DNA of 64,000 nucleotides from Marasmius tenuissimus (taxonomy: Eukaryota > Basidiomycota > Agaricomycetes > Agaricales > Marasmiaceae): NCBI GenBank assembly GCA_029532415.1, contig JAQOTA010000032.1, positions 49,075 to 113,074 of the forward strand. Direction: 5' to 3'. The position numbers and the translations under genes are program-made. The notes under the pieces were generated by a model that had not been told where the DNA came from, searched no databases, and worked only from the letters and a program-made list of their open reading frames with translations. Shown here in pieces: positions 45,536 to 58,781 of this stretch (within the stretch, counting starts at the first letter, position 1; every line of letters begins with the position of its first letter).

Positions 45536-47581
45536 TTATTGCATCTGGAGAGCTTGCATAGGCCCCTCTTTGATTGTTCCTCCCTCGACTTGTGCTACAA
45601 GCTCCAGCCATGGCCCCGAGGGCCTCGTATCTCCGGAGTAGAATATGTACCCCAACTGCGGTGGGAATAGAGGGTCTACGGTCATGGGTACTGTCGTCCG
45701 GACGGGAGTTGTGGGCTCGGCATCCGTGTGAGGTTCCCACGTTGTGAATGAAATGCTGGGAACCGAACTTGCGCCATCGGTTTTGAACTGAACCAAACCA
45801 ATGAGATCAATGTCCATACTGCGAAAATCAAGAATATAACCTGGGACTTACCGCGACTACGATATTCGTGACCCACCTCGGGGGTTTGCTAGGATCACTA
45901 TTCGGTACTAGCTTAGTTCGCGAACGTGACGGGTCATATAAGAGGGTATCCTGTTCAACAAGCAACCTCGCCCCGTCGTTATCGACCAACACCGGTTCTG
46001 AACCATCCCCTCTGTCGACTCTGAACCAGAATTTTGAAATAGAGCTTGTAGCATTGACGCTGACGTCGAAATCATATATAGTGTATCCATTGATTCCCCG
46101 CTTCGATAACATGAATCTGTCCTTGGTTATGCTTTGTTTAGGTGCGCTCGAGCAACCTGTTGAAGGGCAGCCGGGTACGGATTCTTGGCGGTCGGAGTAA
46201 AACAACGTGACCGTCTGCGAGGGAAACCTGTTATCCAGGACCTGCCAATCATGGATCAGTGACTGCAGAGGTAAGAGATTGAGTGCTTTAACGTACTCTG
46301 AGACGAGTAACGAAGCGTAAAAACCCATCGCCAATCCCGGGGAATAAAAGTGACTGTAGAACCTTGTATTGCATAGGTTCTATGACCTCGGTGAGCTGTA
46401 CATCACTCGGCACGGTGTTGATCATTCTCTCGAATAGGTTTGCACAGATCGTGCCAAATGTTTCTGGAGAAGCGAGGCTGGAGTGTGAGGACTAGGCTCA
46501 GTTTTTGTCAACACCAGGAAATAGAGGATCCAAACGACTCGCCTCTGCATGGTGGCGTTTCCGTCACTCGAGAATATCCGAAGGTCCGAGTTAGTAGTCG
46601 TGTTCGGCCCCACAACAAGCGGATTCGGTGTAGTTCCCTCTAGATACCCAGTCACACTGAGATTTGCGAGAGCGACAAGTTGAGTGAGCACTCCAATGCA
46701 GATAATTTGAAGCAACTTACACGGTGTTATCGAAAGCGTCCGTCCCGTCAAACAGCATCATATCAGTCGCCGGTCGATCATGCACAATATCAGGGAAGTC
46801 AGTTCCTCGGACACCGCCGAACGTATGTCCACAAGCTACGAGAGCTATCATCTCCGACTGCGTGAATCCTTGCCGTCTGAAAGACTCGGTGTGCGACGCT
46901 AGGTCTTGTTGTGGTTCAGGGACAGTCGCGGGCCCAGCTGAGGTAACGTCTTTTCGTCCGCCTCTGAAAGGTATGAGTGGCCCGCCGCATGACACTGTTC
47001 CTATGATCGTTCCCGCCGCGATGTTGTCCGCCACTAAGGAGATGAGGATTTTTCACGATGAGTAGCCAATAGTGACAAAGTCGCTGAAAGTACTCACAGC
47101 TTATTACAGGACCGAAGGTCAGAAAGTCACCAAAGGAACTCAACATCCCTTGTCCGATATTCTTCGAGGGAGAATAGCGAGTTGGTGTAATTGAAGGAAA
47201 CGGAAAGTTAGGATCAATATCCTACCTGCGGCCGATCTAATTCGAAAACAATCGAGGCATCTAATCCACCCGTCCCGTCATCTACGTTGTGAGTTGACAT
47301 GTCATGGTATGCCTTGATTGAGTTTAGTATATGATATCAGAACGCAAAGACGAAATAAAAAGGAAAATGTGACATACCATCCGAACCCATTGGGCAGCAA
47401 CGGTCGAATTGTCTCGCGTGCGACAGTCGCGCGTGAAGCCCTCCAGAACTTCGTTATCCCAGATAAGAGATTCAAGTTCCTCCTTGTGTAGACTCGGCCA
47501 TTGAGGGTGTAGGGCAGCCAATGAACGACCAGTGAGTGAGAGATTTAAGAGAAATAGACTCGTTAGCGAAGGACTATACAT
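45536..47581 (-). CDS. Secreted heme peroxidase, plant/fungal superfamily, 534 aa
   Basis: Eight exons (47581-47378, 47312-47226, 47161-47098, 47033-46721, 46656-46543, 46477-46297, 46241-45852, 45787-45536) join in phase. A signal peptide (MYSPSLTSLFLLNLSLTGRS, cut around Ala22-Ala23) is followed by the distal heme pocket WVRMAYHDMSTHN with Arg and His as in plant-type peroxidases. The proximal His lies in ALVACGHTFGGVRG. After ~300 residues of peroxidase fold there is a long Ser/Thr-rich C-terminal domain (VSVNATSSISKFWFRVDRG, FTTWEPHTDAEP). It is not a textbook Mn or lignin peroxidase: the distal motif is RxxYHD, not RxxFHD, and the C-terminus is much longer. Intron 5 appears to be GC-AG. 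The last two acceptors are the least certain. Confidence 0.85.
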
Positions 47582-48146
47582 CCTCGATGGCTCTTGACTT
47601 TCGCAAAATGGGGGTGAGCTTGCTGAACAGTATTCAGGACGTGCAGCCTTTTAAGTCTTTCTCGTTGAACCTGAACTTCAGTGAAAATTGCACTTCCATG
47701 TGCACAGTGAATCTTGACTACTGAGGTCCAGCTCATGAATGATGGTTTCAGGTTCAAGTTCCGCAGTCCTTCTCCTTGGCGACCTAATGAATACCTTTCG
47801 ACATGTCCCGAACGTCAATCAAGGCACCAATCAGAATGTCCCTGGACTCGGTCTATGGCAAAGTTCGAGCACCGTGCTCCAAGCACTTCTATCTGAATTG
47901 ACTGCATCAGGGATGGTTGGTACGGAGTCAAGCGCAGCAGAGATCTACACACCGTTGACATTTGGTATTTAGCCGCAGTATGACTGGGGGGGATGGCCAC
48001 AAGCGGCGCGGGCCGAACCTCTGTTGTGAGAAAACCCCGTCTGAGCGTCCGCACCCAATCCCCGCCAAAATTTGATGGCTCGCACTTGAGAAATAATTCT
48101 ATTGCATGCCTCATTGAACACACTCTGTCGGAGTAGCATAGCAGTC
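47582..48146. other. Upstream region of the peroxidase gene
   Basis: No supported gene. This should contain the peroxidase promoter, but I see no clear TATA box. Confidence 0.35.
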
Positions 48147-48195
48147 GTCACCGACGCCTATAGTCGCAGCACTGCAACTACAGGCGTCAGTGAGC
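48147..48195. repeat. Short imperfect hairpin
   Basis: TCACCGACGCCTATAGT and the inverted ACTACAGGCGTCAGTGA are complementary at 15 of 17 positions around a ~12-base loop. It could be a remnant of a transposon end or an RNA hairpin; no target duplication was found. Confidence 0.4.
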
Positions 48196-49967
48196 AGTGA
48201 GCACGATATTCTTCGGGCTCACTTACGCCACCTGACTATGGTACTATATTACTTATTTAGCTTATCGAGAATGGCAGTCAGACGAAAGAGGCACACAAAA
48301 ATGAATGGCATTGTTCTCGGAATGGGGTCCAGTCTCTAAGCTAAGATAAATGAAGGGACTTAAAGAAACGGTCCTAGATAAAACTGCATTTCAGTCAGAG
48401 GAGAGCTTGTTGCAGAAAAAACGAGCATTACGCACCGTAAACTGATACTGGAATCCAGCAGGGGGTCCGGCTATTGGCGGCAGTGCATGAAAATGTTGTG
48501 GGCACGGTGAGGTCCAACAGAGAGCCTTCGGGAGAGGCATAGAAGGACGAAGGCGGGTTAGGCATCGGGATTATAGGCAGACGACAGACGGGGGGAGACT
48601 CAGAGTGTAAAAATGAACGCGCTCGTCCAAATCAGGAGCGTGGGAAATGGGTTGAAAAACCTGCACAATCCTGTAAGAGGCCAAACCTAAAGGTTCGGCA
48701 ATGATAGCCATCCTGGTTGCATGATCATCGTTGTGAAGACCAAGGTCATTGGTCGGGCGATCGTCGTGATAATGCTAGAGGAAGGTCGAACTCGCCTTGC
48801 AAAACCAAAACCTCCAGAAATCGAGTCGCTAGCTATGGGTATAGTCGATTTATACAATGAAGGCAAAAAAAAAAAAACAAACGGGTGGGGCGATCGAAAT
48901 GCAAGGGACCGGCACAGGAACCCGGTTAGCGTGTCAACCAAAGAGCAGGCATCCAGTCATGTGTATGAACGCTGGATCTCGCGATCTACGTTGAACGAGG
49001 CCGCAAGAGTGGCGAACATAGCAGAGCTCATTGACAAAAAGGATATGACGGAAGAGAAAAGTCCCAGCTATACTCGCTACCCATGAGTTTTTCGTATTCT
49101 GATATCATCGAATCCTATCTTCCACGAGTTCCTTCGACAGAAAGAGTAGCATGTTTTGTCGCTCGAATACAAGATGTCGGAGAGAACATATGAGCACCAA
49201 ATCATTGGATACTGTAGGCGAACGACCAAAGTGTTGAGAGAAAGATACCGTCAGCATCTCGACAGTCAGACGAGAAGAATGAGTTGGAAAGTCCACGGTT
49301 AACGGAAGACGAGGGTTGAATGTAAGCTTGGTGTCTGCCGGCGGGCGGTCTGGGCCTCAAGCCTTTCCCGGCAAGCAGATCGATCATTTCTTTTCGCGCT
49401 TGGACCATGTCCGTGTCGTAGTGCTTCTGAGGTTACAGTGAGAGCTAGGGCACTGACCGAAGCATTGTAATCGGAGAATTTGAGCCTCGCAAGGCGAGCA
49501 TAGATTGTCGAGGTGTCTTGTTCGCTGCTACGTCGGCCCCCTTCGATCTCCTGAGGGAAATTGATCGGAAGATATTTACTACAACCGCCAACATGACCGA
49601 CAGCAATGTCGCTTCCACGTGAAAGGATCACCATGTACCTTGAGATAATGATCGCACCACACAGGGCAAAGTGAGTGCGCCGCCAACGACTTGTTTGTGA
49701 AGAGGAAGACTGAAACAAAACTGAGACATATCGAATAAGGAAACGTGTTACTTTGATAGGAGATAGTAAGAACCTCGATACACAACGGCGAGGGGAACAG
49801 GTACACATCCATGCGCCACCGACGAAATCAAGCCACACCGCCCTCGGCTTCGCTCATCAAACGTCGGCGCACCCCTAAGTACAGCAAATTGAATTGGCAT
49901 TAGTAGTTCAGCATCAAGAAATATCATACTGACCGTTGAAACTACCAGCGTTCTAATGTCACGTTTG
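48196..49967. other. Long stretch without a recognised gene
   Basis: About 1.8 kb with an A-run at 48867-48878 and many short frames on both strands. None shows a motif or a supported splice chain. Confidence 0.35.
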
Positions 49968-50035
49968 CATCCATATCCATTAGCGATGGTTGGGCGAGCA
50001 AGCAAGCTAGAGAAATGTACTCTCACCACTGAGAC
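49968..50035 (+). repeat. Dispersed repeat, copy near 50 kb
   Basis: CATCCATATCCATTAGCGAT, then GGTTGGGCGAGCAAGCAAGC and CTCTCACCACTGAGA, corresponds to the right part of blocks 1-3 at 28 kb, closest to block 2 (GGCTGGTCGACCAAGCAAGC). Confidence 0.5.
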
Positions 50036-52024
50036 GCTCGCCGCCTAATGGTTGACATCCCGCCTGGATAGGTCCATTCCCAAGAGGGTATTCGAGGTAT
50101 CGGAGGGTAAGCCCCACCGACCTGTTGTAAAAGGTAAGGATCCACTCAAGATCCAAGGAAGATACCTGTGTGTTGAGCACAGGTTTCTCCGGGAGATGGG
50201 ACTAGAAAGCCTGGCTGGAAGAAGGGAAAAAGCCGCTTTTAGAGCGCTATGTTAATTGCAAACGGTTAAGGTTCACAATGAATGTGGACAACAAAGGTAG
50301 CAACCCACGTTTAGAACGGAGGCGCTACAGATTGCTTTTGCCGTCAGACATCGGAGTTTCCCTGTTTGTTTTGAGCAATGATCTGCGATACGAGAGGGGA
50401 GGGGGGACGCACTTTGGTAGTACCTGGGTTGACAACACTAATTGAATTCATCTTGGGGCGGAATAAGCTGGCTGGCGTGTATCCGTATCCTCGACGCTTG
50501 TGCGCCTGAACAGGCTATCTATATCTAACTTTCTCGCAGCATAAACCAGGCTAAGCGACACTTGCTCGTCTCCTCCATTTCGCACATGCCAAGCACTGGT
50601 GTGTGAAGCTTCCAATACGAGAGCTGCATCCGGTAGCTGAGCGTTAACACGGGGACGTACTTCAGACCTCCTGTTCAGAGTAGATTTCGCAGTCTCCACC
50701 TAGCCGTTATCGCCGTGAGAACGACACAGAACGCTTGGAAATAAACATATTCCATTTCAGAGAGTCATTCGAATTTTTGTGCGATGTGCTCCGTATGACA
50801 GAGCCGCGGGGGCCATTGGTATCGCATTCTATAAGATCGAAAATAAGAGAGCACTGCCAGCTTTCGAGTTCGGTCTCAACCTATGATGAATGATGAATCT
50901 GATGATAAGTTTCAGCGTACTTGTTTGAGGTTGATCAGTTGTGTGTTTGAGGCTATCTTTAAGTTTTGCCTTCCGAATAATGGGGATACGCAGCCTGCCT
51001 CGATAATTGAACAACCCGTATTCGAGAATCCGTTGTATGAGCTACCCAGGTGATTGTAAGTTGTAGCACGAAAGCTGCAGGAAGGAAAAGATGACTCAGG
51101 GTACAGAAGGGACGATTCAAAAAAGAGCTCACCTAGCTCTATCACTTTCATCGCCAGCATATAAAGGCGACAGGCCCTCTGTTGTGCTGGAAAGCTGGTC
51201 GAAATATCGCGTTAAGAGAGATGATCGTCGCTCCTATGGAAAAGGCGGAGAATAGATCGGAGTTTAAAAGTTTTACCGCAGCGTGTTACGAGTTACGAGT
51301 ATGGTCTCTTTCTTGGTCACCACGCACACCTTGCGACTCTACTTGAACTCGGATCAAACACAAATCATGACTACTCGTCGAGTTAGGGCCCCCATACGAA
51401 CTCCTACGCCTATACCTTTATCATTCGTTCAAAATCGGCTCGGTCAATACGGTTTCTGGTTCTGCTGTGCTAGGCATAATATACTTTTGGTTGCTCGGGT
51501 GCCAAATTTACCTTCCCGGAAGATTTTTTTATCCACTCCAGCCGCCTGTCATACTGAGGAGTATTCTATACTTGGGCTCTCAAAACTATTTCCGTCTTCT
51601 CCGCACGGAGCCAAATATTTTATTGACCGTCGATCAACTACTCAAGCACGTTCCTCAACTTCGAACTGCAGGGTCTAGGTCTCCGTTAGGCACCTATCTG
51701 TAGGTCAGCAAGCCTGGATTTCTTCGCGCAACAAGACACTGCTGGGAGCAACCACGCGCAAAATCCCTGTTGCTCGTGAAAATGAGCTGCGGTGGCACCC
51801 AAAATCGCAAATATGGGCTCGGAGTCCACTGAAACTCCTTTCGTGTGGCGGCAATAGGGTTCAAACTCCGGCAGCTCCCTGCTGTCAAACGGAACGCCGA
51901 TCACTGTATGTAAAATATATCGTAAATTTAGAACCGCAGGTCCCCTGTTTCTTGCTTTCCCCCTTCCCTCTTACCACCACCCTATATCCCGAATATTCTC
52001 TGGGCAAGACCCTACTCAGGTTGA
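50036..52024. other. Intergenic upstream of the ABC transporter
   Basis: About 2 kb without a recognised gene. A CATATAAAGG TATA-like site lies near 51160 with no convincing frame after it. The last part is the likely promoter of the transporter. Confidence 0.35.
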
Positions 52025-55000
52025 ATGGCCGCTGCCTCCAAGGAGAGTTTGCTGGGTCGTGGTAGTGGTATGACGAAGAGTATTAGTGGGCAATCTCTGG
52101 AGGAAAAGCTCACCACGGTTGCTCAGAGGTACAGTTTCTCTTCTTTTGATAGCCTGGCTCGACGCTAAGCGAGTTTTCCAAAGACTTGAAGCCGCAAATA
52201 TCAAAACGAGGCAACTAGGAGTCGTGTTTGAAGATCTCCGCGTCGAGGGAGTAGGCAGCTCTTCTTCGTTTCAACCAACTGTCGGGTCGCTCCTCAACCC
52301 TTTCACTCTCGCTGAATCTTTTAAACGTTGGCGACATCCTTCTACGCGGTGTATTCTCGATGGCTTCGACGGCCTCGTCAAACCTGGCGAAATGCTCTGT
52401 AAGTCGGGTCGTGGAACTGAAGCCGAAAACCCACCTAACGCCCCCTTTTTGTCTCTCTCCTTTTCTCTCCGATTACAGTGGTACTCGGAAGACCAGGTTC
52501 CGGCTGTTCGACACTTTTGAAGACCCTCGCAAACCAACGAGAAGAATATCACTCCGTCTTGGGGAACATCCATTACGACTCTTTCGCCCCACGGGAGGTC
52601 AAGCGAAAGTATCGAGGAGATGTCTTGTACTGCCCCGAAGGTACCGTATATCTTACTGTCTTCGTCTTGGTCACCGATGTCCTGATTTATTCCCCTGAAC
52701 AGATGATCTCCACTTTCCGAGCCTAACCGTTGAACAGACTATCAAATTCGCCGCTACAACTCGCGCTCCCTCACAGCAAAGCATACGTCTCGGGCACTCT
52801 GTCGAAGACTATGCACAAGCTATCACAGACACTCTTTTGGAGACGTTTGGACTCGAACATGTCCGCAATACCTTGGTTGGGGATGCTGCTATCAGAGGTG
52901 TTTCGGGAGGCGAGAAGAAGAGGGTTTCAATATGTGAAGTACTCGCTACGAGGGCGAGGGTGGTTTCTTGGGACAAGTACGTGTCATTCATATTTCAAGA
53001 TAAGACGTGAGGAGCACGTTTCTCATTGGATTGGCTCGATCACTCTCTAGTTCTACGAGAGGATTAGACGCTTCGACTGCCCTCGAGTTCGTACAGGCCC
53101 TCCGAACGATCACAGACGTAACTCGCATGACGTCTATTGTTTCTCTTTACCAAGCCGGAGAGTCGCTTTACAGTTTGTTCGACAAGGTAAGAGGTTTTAT
53201 CCTTTCCGAATGAGTACCCTCGCCTCTGAAATTGATCCATATCTGCAGGTCTGCGTCATATACGATGGCCGACTAGCCTACTTCGGTCCAACATCCGAAG
53301 CCCGCTCCTACTTCATCAACATGGGCTATCAACCTGCGAACCGTCAAACGACGGCGGACTTCCTCGTGGCTGTCACAGATCCGAACGGTCGGATTCCAAG
53401 ACGGGATGTTCAGCTGGTACCGACGAGCGCAGAGGAGTTCGCTAGGTACTTTCGAAGGTCGGGGAGGCGCGCACGAAATAAGGAGGAAATCGTGGGGTAT
53501 AAGAAGATGTCCGTGGGAAGGGAGGACATTAGGGTGGGGTATCGGGAAAGTGTTGATGCCGAGCGGGGAGGGATTGCAGGTGGAGGATCGTCTCCGTATT
53601 TGGCTTCGGGGTGGATGCAAGCGAGGGCGGTGGTGAGGAGGAGGACACAGATGTTGAAGGGGGATTGGCTGGCTGCGGCCCTCAACTCGTTGTACGTTCT
53701 CTTATGCAGTTTACTTCGATCGGTGGGCTGATGCTACTATAGCTCGTTCGTTATTATTGCAGCCATCGCGGGCTCGTTATACTACAAGATTCCCGACACG
53801 ACAGATGCGTTTTTCTCGAGGGGAGGAGTTTTGTTCTTGTGCGTACAACGTCGCTATTCTTTCACCTTCGCTCTCACTCCGTTTCTCCTCCCAGCTCCCT
53901 TATCTTCTCCGCCTTGGTCTCGATGTCAGAAATTCCTGCTTTATTCGCCCAACGACCAATCGTGCTTCGTCATATGAAGTTTGCCCTACACCACCCGTGG
54001 ATAGACCAAGCTGCGCTTTTTCTAGTCGATTTCCCAATCACCATAGTCCAACTGGTGACCTTTGGTGTAATCGTGTACGAGATGGTCAAGCTGCAGCAGT
54101 CGCTCGCCCAATTTCTGTAAGTGAAGAAGCTGGTCCTTTCTCCTGAGTAGGTGAGATTCTGATGCTCTACTTTACAGGTCGTTCCTTCTTATTATCATCA
54201 CAGTTGCCCTTGCGATGAAAGGGTGGTTCAGAGCCGTTAGTGCTGCGTTTGTTACTGAGGGTAAGCCTTGTACTATTTCTCCGCTCTAAGATTGAGATTT
54301 AGGGGTCGTTTTTTCATCCAACAGCCCCAGCGCAGAGTTTGGCGGGCGTCTCAGTCATCGCGTTTGCTGTGTACGCAGGGTACATGTTACCTAAGGAGAT
54401 CATGATCCATCCACTCCGTTGGATTATTTACATTAACGTGAGTTCTATGGCTCGCTTTCCACTCTACCTTTGATAACGGTCGACTGATTAACCAAAAGCC
54501 TCTTCGCTACGGCTTCGACGCTCTCATGGTGAACGAATTTCGAACGCTCGAAGGCAGATGCGAGAACGTTATCCCTCACGGTCCTGGTTACGAGAAGGTG
54601 GACATATCGAACCAAGTCTGTCCGACCCCTGGAGCCGTACCAGGGAAGGAGAGTGTAAATGGGTACGCGTTTCTTGGGTTGGGAGCTCATGGCTATAAAT
54701 CGATGCACATGTGGGCGGTGAGTACTTTCATTCGTTTTCGATATTCAACCGCTAAATACTAGCCCTTGTGACCTTCAAGGCGTTGATCATTATCGCGGTG
54801 TTCAATGTGCTGTTCATCGGTGCTGCCCTGTTTTTCACTGAAGTCAACACGAGGACTCTTCCAGACCAGGGTGTCATGCTTTTCAAGCGGAACCGGGCGA
54901 CGAAGAAGGTAAAGAGGGGGTCGATGAAGGCAAAGATGCTTGATGAGGAGAACGTTGCGCAAGTCGGAGACATTCCACTGCAAAACCTTGAGGTCCCCGC

Positions 55001-57687
55001 GAGTCCTAGCCCCTTAATAAGCCGAGACACGCCTAGACTCGAGGTCAAAGAATGCTTGTCCTGGCACGACTTATCGTATACCGTCCCTGTGAAGGGTGGT
55101 ACGAAAACCTTGTTGAAGAACGTTTCGGGATACGTGGTCCCCGGGAAGCTGACAGCACTAATGGGTGAATCTGGGGCCGGAAAGGTGATGTACTTCGTCT
55201 CTCTACACATGGCGACCGTACTGAAGACCATCTAGACCACCTTATTGAATGTTTTGGCTCAGCGGACGACAGTTGGCGTCGTGAAAGGTGATATCCTCGT
55301 GAACGGAAAGGTTCCACCAAAGGATTTCAAAAGTCAAACGTACGTATTTCTACCTTTCCTTGGTGGCCGAGTGCGCTTATGGTATCTCCAGAGGCTACTG
55401 TCAACAGACAGACGTACATCTGGGAAACGCCACAGTCAGGGAAGCTCTTTTGTTCTCTGCCACGCTTCGACAACCTTCCTCTGTCCCAATGTCCGAAAAG
55501 GAGGAATAGTGAGTCTTGCCTCCCTCCAACCGCCGCTTCTGAGGGCTTACTTGTGACGCGTGGTCATGGATCAGTGTCGATAAATGTCTCGATATTTGCG
55601 GACTCTGGCACTTCAAGGACGCGATTATAGGCTCACTGAATGCCGAACACCGCAAAAGGACAACCATCGGCGTTGAGTTAGCCGCGAAGGTGAGATAGTT
55701 GCTATTCAATCTCGAACATATGAACTGAAAATCTCATCTGGTAAGCCAACGCTCCTTGTTTTCCTCGACGAGCCCACATCTGGGTTAGATTCGCGCAGCG
55801 CTTGGGCTATCATCTCGTTCTTGAGAGATCTCGCGAACAATGGTCAGGCAATATTATGCACGTGAGTCGCAGATTGATTGTCTACCAATGTTCGTGCTCA
55901 CGTTAATCCAGAATACACCAGGTGAATAACTCGTAGCGTGTCTGCACTCCCGGCTGTTTCTGACAATTATGGAAGCCCTCGGCTGAATTATTCCAGGTAA
56001 CCTATCGCTGAGCGTCATGACTTGACTTTACTAATGGTCTCCAGGCTTTCGATCGGCTCCTTCTCCTTCGAAAAGGAGGCGAAACTGTCTACTTCGGGGA
56101 TCTCGGGACCAATGCAACGACTCTCATAGAATACTTTGAGAGGAATGGCTCACGCCCGTGCGAGGTCGGAGAGAATCCGTGAGTTTCTTTGTTCTTTATC
56201 CCGTCGAGCCCACCTGAGCGCTGAACATACGCCTGTCAGTGCTGAGTTTATCCTCGACGTTATCGGAGCCGGAGTGACCGCACAAGCTACAATAGACTGG
56301 CACGCACGCTGGGTTCATTCTCCAGAGAGACAGCAAGCGATACAGGATATTCAACGCATATCCGAAGAGGGAAGGTCCCAGTCAAGCATAGTTTCGACGA
56401 ACACGCCCCTCAACCAGTACGCCGCACCCTTTTCTCTTCAGGTCTGGGAGCTGTGTAAGAGGAACTACCTATCATACTACCGGGATCCGACGTATATTAC
56501 GTCAAAGTTGCTGTTGTCGTTGTTCACAGCTATCTTCGTTGGCTTCTCGTTCTTCCGATCGAAAGACAACCAGCTCGGAACGCAAAGCAAACTATTTGTG
56601 AGTATTCTTCTACTCGAGAGCTTGTCTGGCGCTAATTATCTTGAATGAAGGCCATCTACATGGCGACGGTAATTTCGTACGTCCTTCATGTTTGTCGTCA
56701 TCTCAAAAACAACTCACAATCTCGGCAGGATACCTCTAGTAGACCAGCTTGTCGTGGTCGCCATCAACATGCGAAGTGTCTATGAGCTACGTGAGCGAGC
56801 AAGTAGGACATACCGTTGGCCAGCATTCGTCATCTCTCAGCTACTGGTTGAACTGCCATGGAATATGCTCGGAAGCTCTCTGTTCTTCATCTGTTGGTAC
56901 TGGGCGGTTGGGTTCTCGGATAGCCGAGCAGGATACACCTACCTTATGCTAGGCGTCATCTTCCCGGTGTACTACACAACGCTCGGACAGGCAGTCGCTG
57001 CTATGAGCCCCGACGCCGAGATCGCCAACATCCTTTTTAGCTTCATTTTTACTTTTGTCTTGACCTTGTAAGTGATTCTGCGTGCAGGATGTGCGAACTA
57101 CTGATCAATCTATTGAATAGTAACGGCGTATTTCAACCCTATTCACAGTTGGGGTGGTGGAGATGGCTATATCACCTGGTTCCGTACACATACTTTATCG
57201 AAGGACTACTTGGGCAGGGTATGTGGAAAACTTGACCCTCTCCACTCGTATCGAAGCTAAACACGGTTGAACCAGTAATTGGAGGTACCCAAATCCGATG
57301 CTCCCGCGCAGAACTGGTGGTTGTAAACCCGCCACCGGGTCAAACCTGCGGACAGTACATGTCAAGCTACATCTCCACCATAGGGGGATACATAACGAAC
57401 CCCGAATCTTCACTATCCTGTCATTTCTGCTCAACAACTACCGCGGATCATTTCTTACAAGAAAGATTCAACATCTTCTACTCGCATCGGTGGCGTAATG
57501 TCGGCCTCATGGTGGTATACATTGTGTTCAACGTGAGTGGCCGTTCTCAGTCATTGTGGGTTTCATTATGGAGTGCTCTTTGCTGATTCTGTGCGAATAG
57601 ATCGTGGGGCTTTTCTTTTCTACATATTGGTTCCGCATAAGGACTTGGAGTGTTTCGGACATCTTGCGTCGTAAGACGGCGGCCTAG
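52025..57687 (+). CDS. PDR-type ABC transporter (ABCG, full size), 1418 aa
   Basis: My 25-exon model joins in phase to 1418 residues, the usual size, in the order NBD1-TMD1-NBD2-TMD2. NBD1 has the fungal degenerate Walker [15 protein letters not shown], signature [11 protein letters not shown], and degenerate Walker B region [19 protein letters not shown]2 has a canonical Walker A GESGAGKTTLLN, the [13 protein letters not shown] region, Walker [15 protein letters not shown] and H-loop TIHQPSAELFQ. TMD1 ([14 protein letters not shown] to the [14 protein letters not shown] block) and TMD2 ([15 protein letters not shown] to NGVFQPY and [10 protein letters not shown]) are complete. Such pumps export drugs, plant defence compounds or lipids from the plasma membrane. 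Two exons are tiny (10 nt at 55912-55921, 21 nt at 55976-55996). The first intron (52118-52169, donor GTTGCT) is the weakest junction. Confidence 0.95.
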
Positions 57688-58781
57688 TATTTATAATAGC
57701 ATTAATGGGACTTTTGTATTGTAAATGTTCTATTGTCGAACGATATGTCCTTAGGGCGTCGAACTTTGTGGCTATTGACAGCTCGAGAACTAACCAGCGA
57801 GACAAGTCTTCCTAGTCTCTCTAGTCGGAACGACTCATAAGCTAATTCATGTCCCGACTTGACAGCATTGACTATCGAGCGCAAGTTCGGCGCGACTATG
57901 ATGTTTCAAGAATTTCCCACGCCACACGATGGCGGGCAGCCACGCAACTCGGCAGGATCGGCGTTGTCATGAGTCTCCGTAGACCTGAAGCAGGTTACGA
58001 TTTGCGTGATCGCCCGGGGCAAATTGCTTGAATGAACTCGCCAGCCCCTAAGCCAATTCCCTTTCTTTGGACTCTCAGTGCAACAATATGCCCAGTGATT
58101 AGTGAGAAAAGAGTGATTCTACGGCCTCTGTAATTACTGACCCTCAGCTCATCAGCAAAGATGGTAGGTTCGGCCTTCCTATTCTGGAACCTTCCTGTTC
58201 CTGGCGGATATTTCCTCGAGGACCGAGGACCCGGAAAATGGGCAGGCGGTGCAAACTTAAGCGCCAACAAGCGACAGCCACGCGAGCGCCGAGATGACTC
58301 AGTGCCAGTGCCCCAACTGCCCCGTACTTACTTACTCCTCCCTCCTTCATATACATCACCCTCCTGGACGACGGCTGAAACCAGTATGCCTTGTAAAGTC
58401 CCAGCAGGCCAATGATGTTTGTTTCTGGGGAGAAGATCTACCTCAGGGAAGCTCGTCATCTTTACTCACATTGCGAAGGAGACAGTGCAGGGTCCGATGA
58501 GCCTCATCAGCGTTTGAGCGATGGCTAGACGTGGATATTCAAGTATGAGCTGCGAAAGCACCACTCACTCCCGTAGCTACCTATCATTAAGTTCTGATGC
58601 CAGTCGTGTGGTTGGGTACGTATCAACAGACCTGAAGTAGATAGCTAGTAGCGACTAGATAGTCTCCCAACGGCACTCCTCATAGTCGGCAAACACCAAC
58701 TTCAAATTCACTGCCATCAGAAGTACAAGGATCTCGGCAACTCAGATCAGGTTTTCGTCTACGTCCGGCGAACCTGGTTCA
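57688..58781. other. Intergenic, nothing recognised
   Basis: About 1.1 kb between the transporter and the second copy of the duplicated block. No supported gene. Confidence 0.4.

Noticed and set aside
9578..57687. Biosynthetic gene cluster formed by the P450, peroxidase and ABC transporter
   Set aside because: The genes are 35-45 kb apart, separated by transposons and F-box genes, and no core synthase, terpene cyclase or similar enzyme is present.
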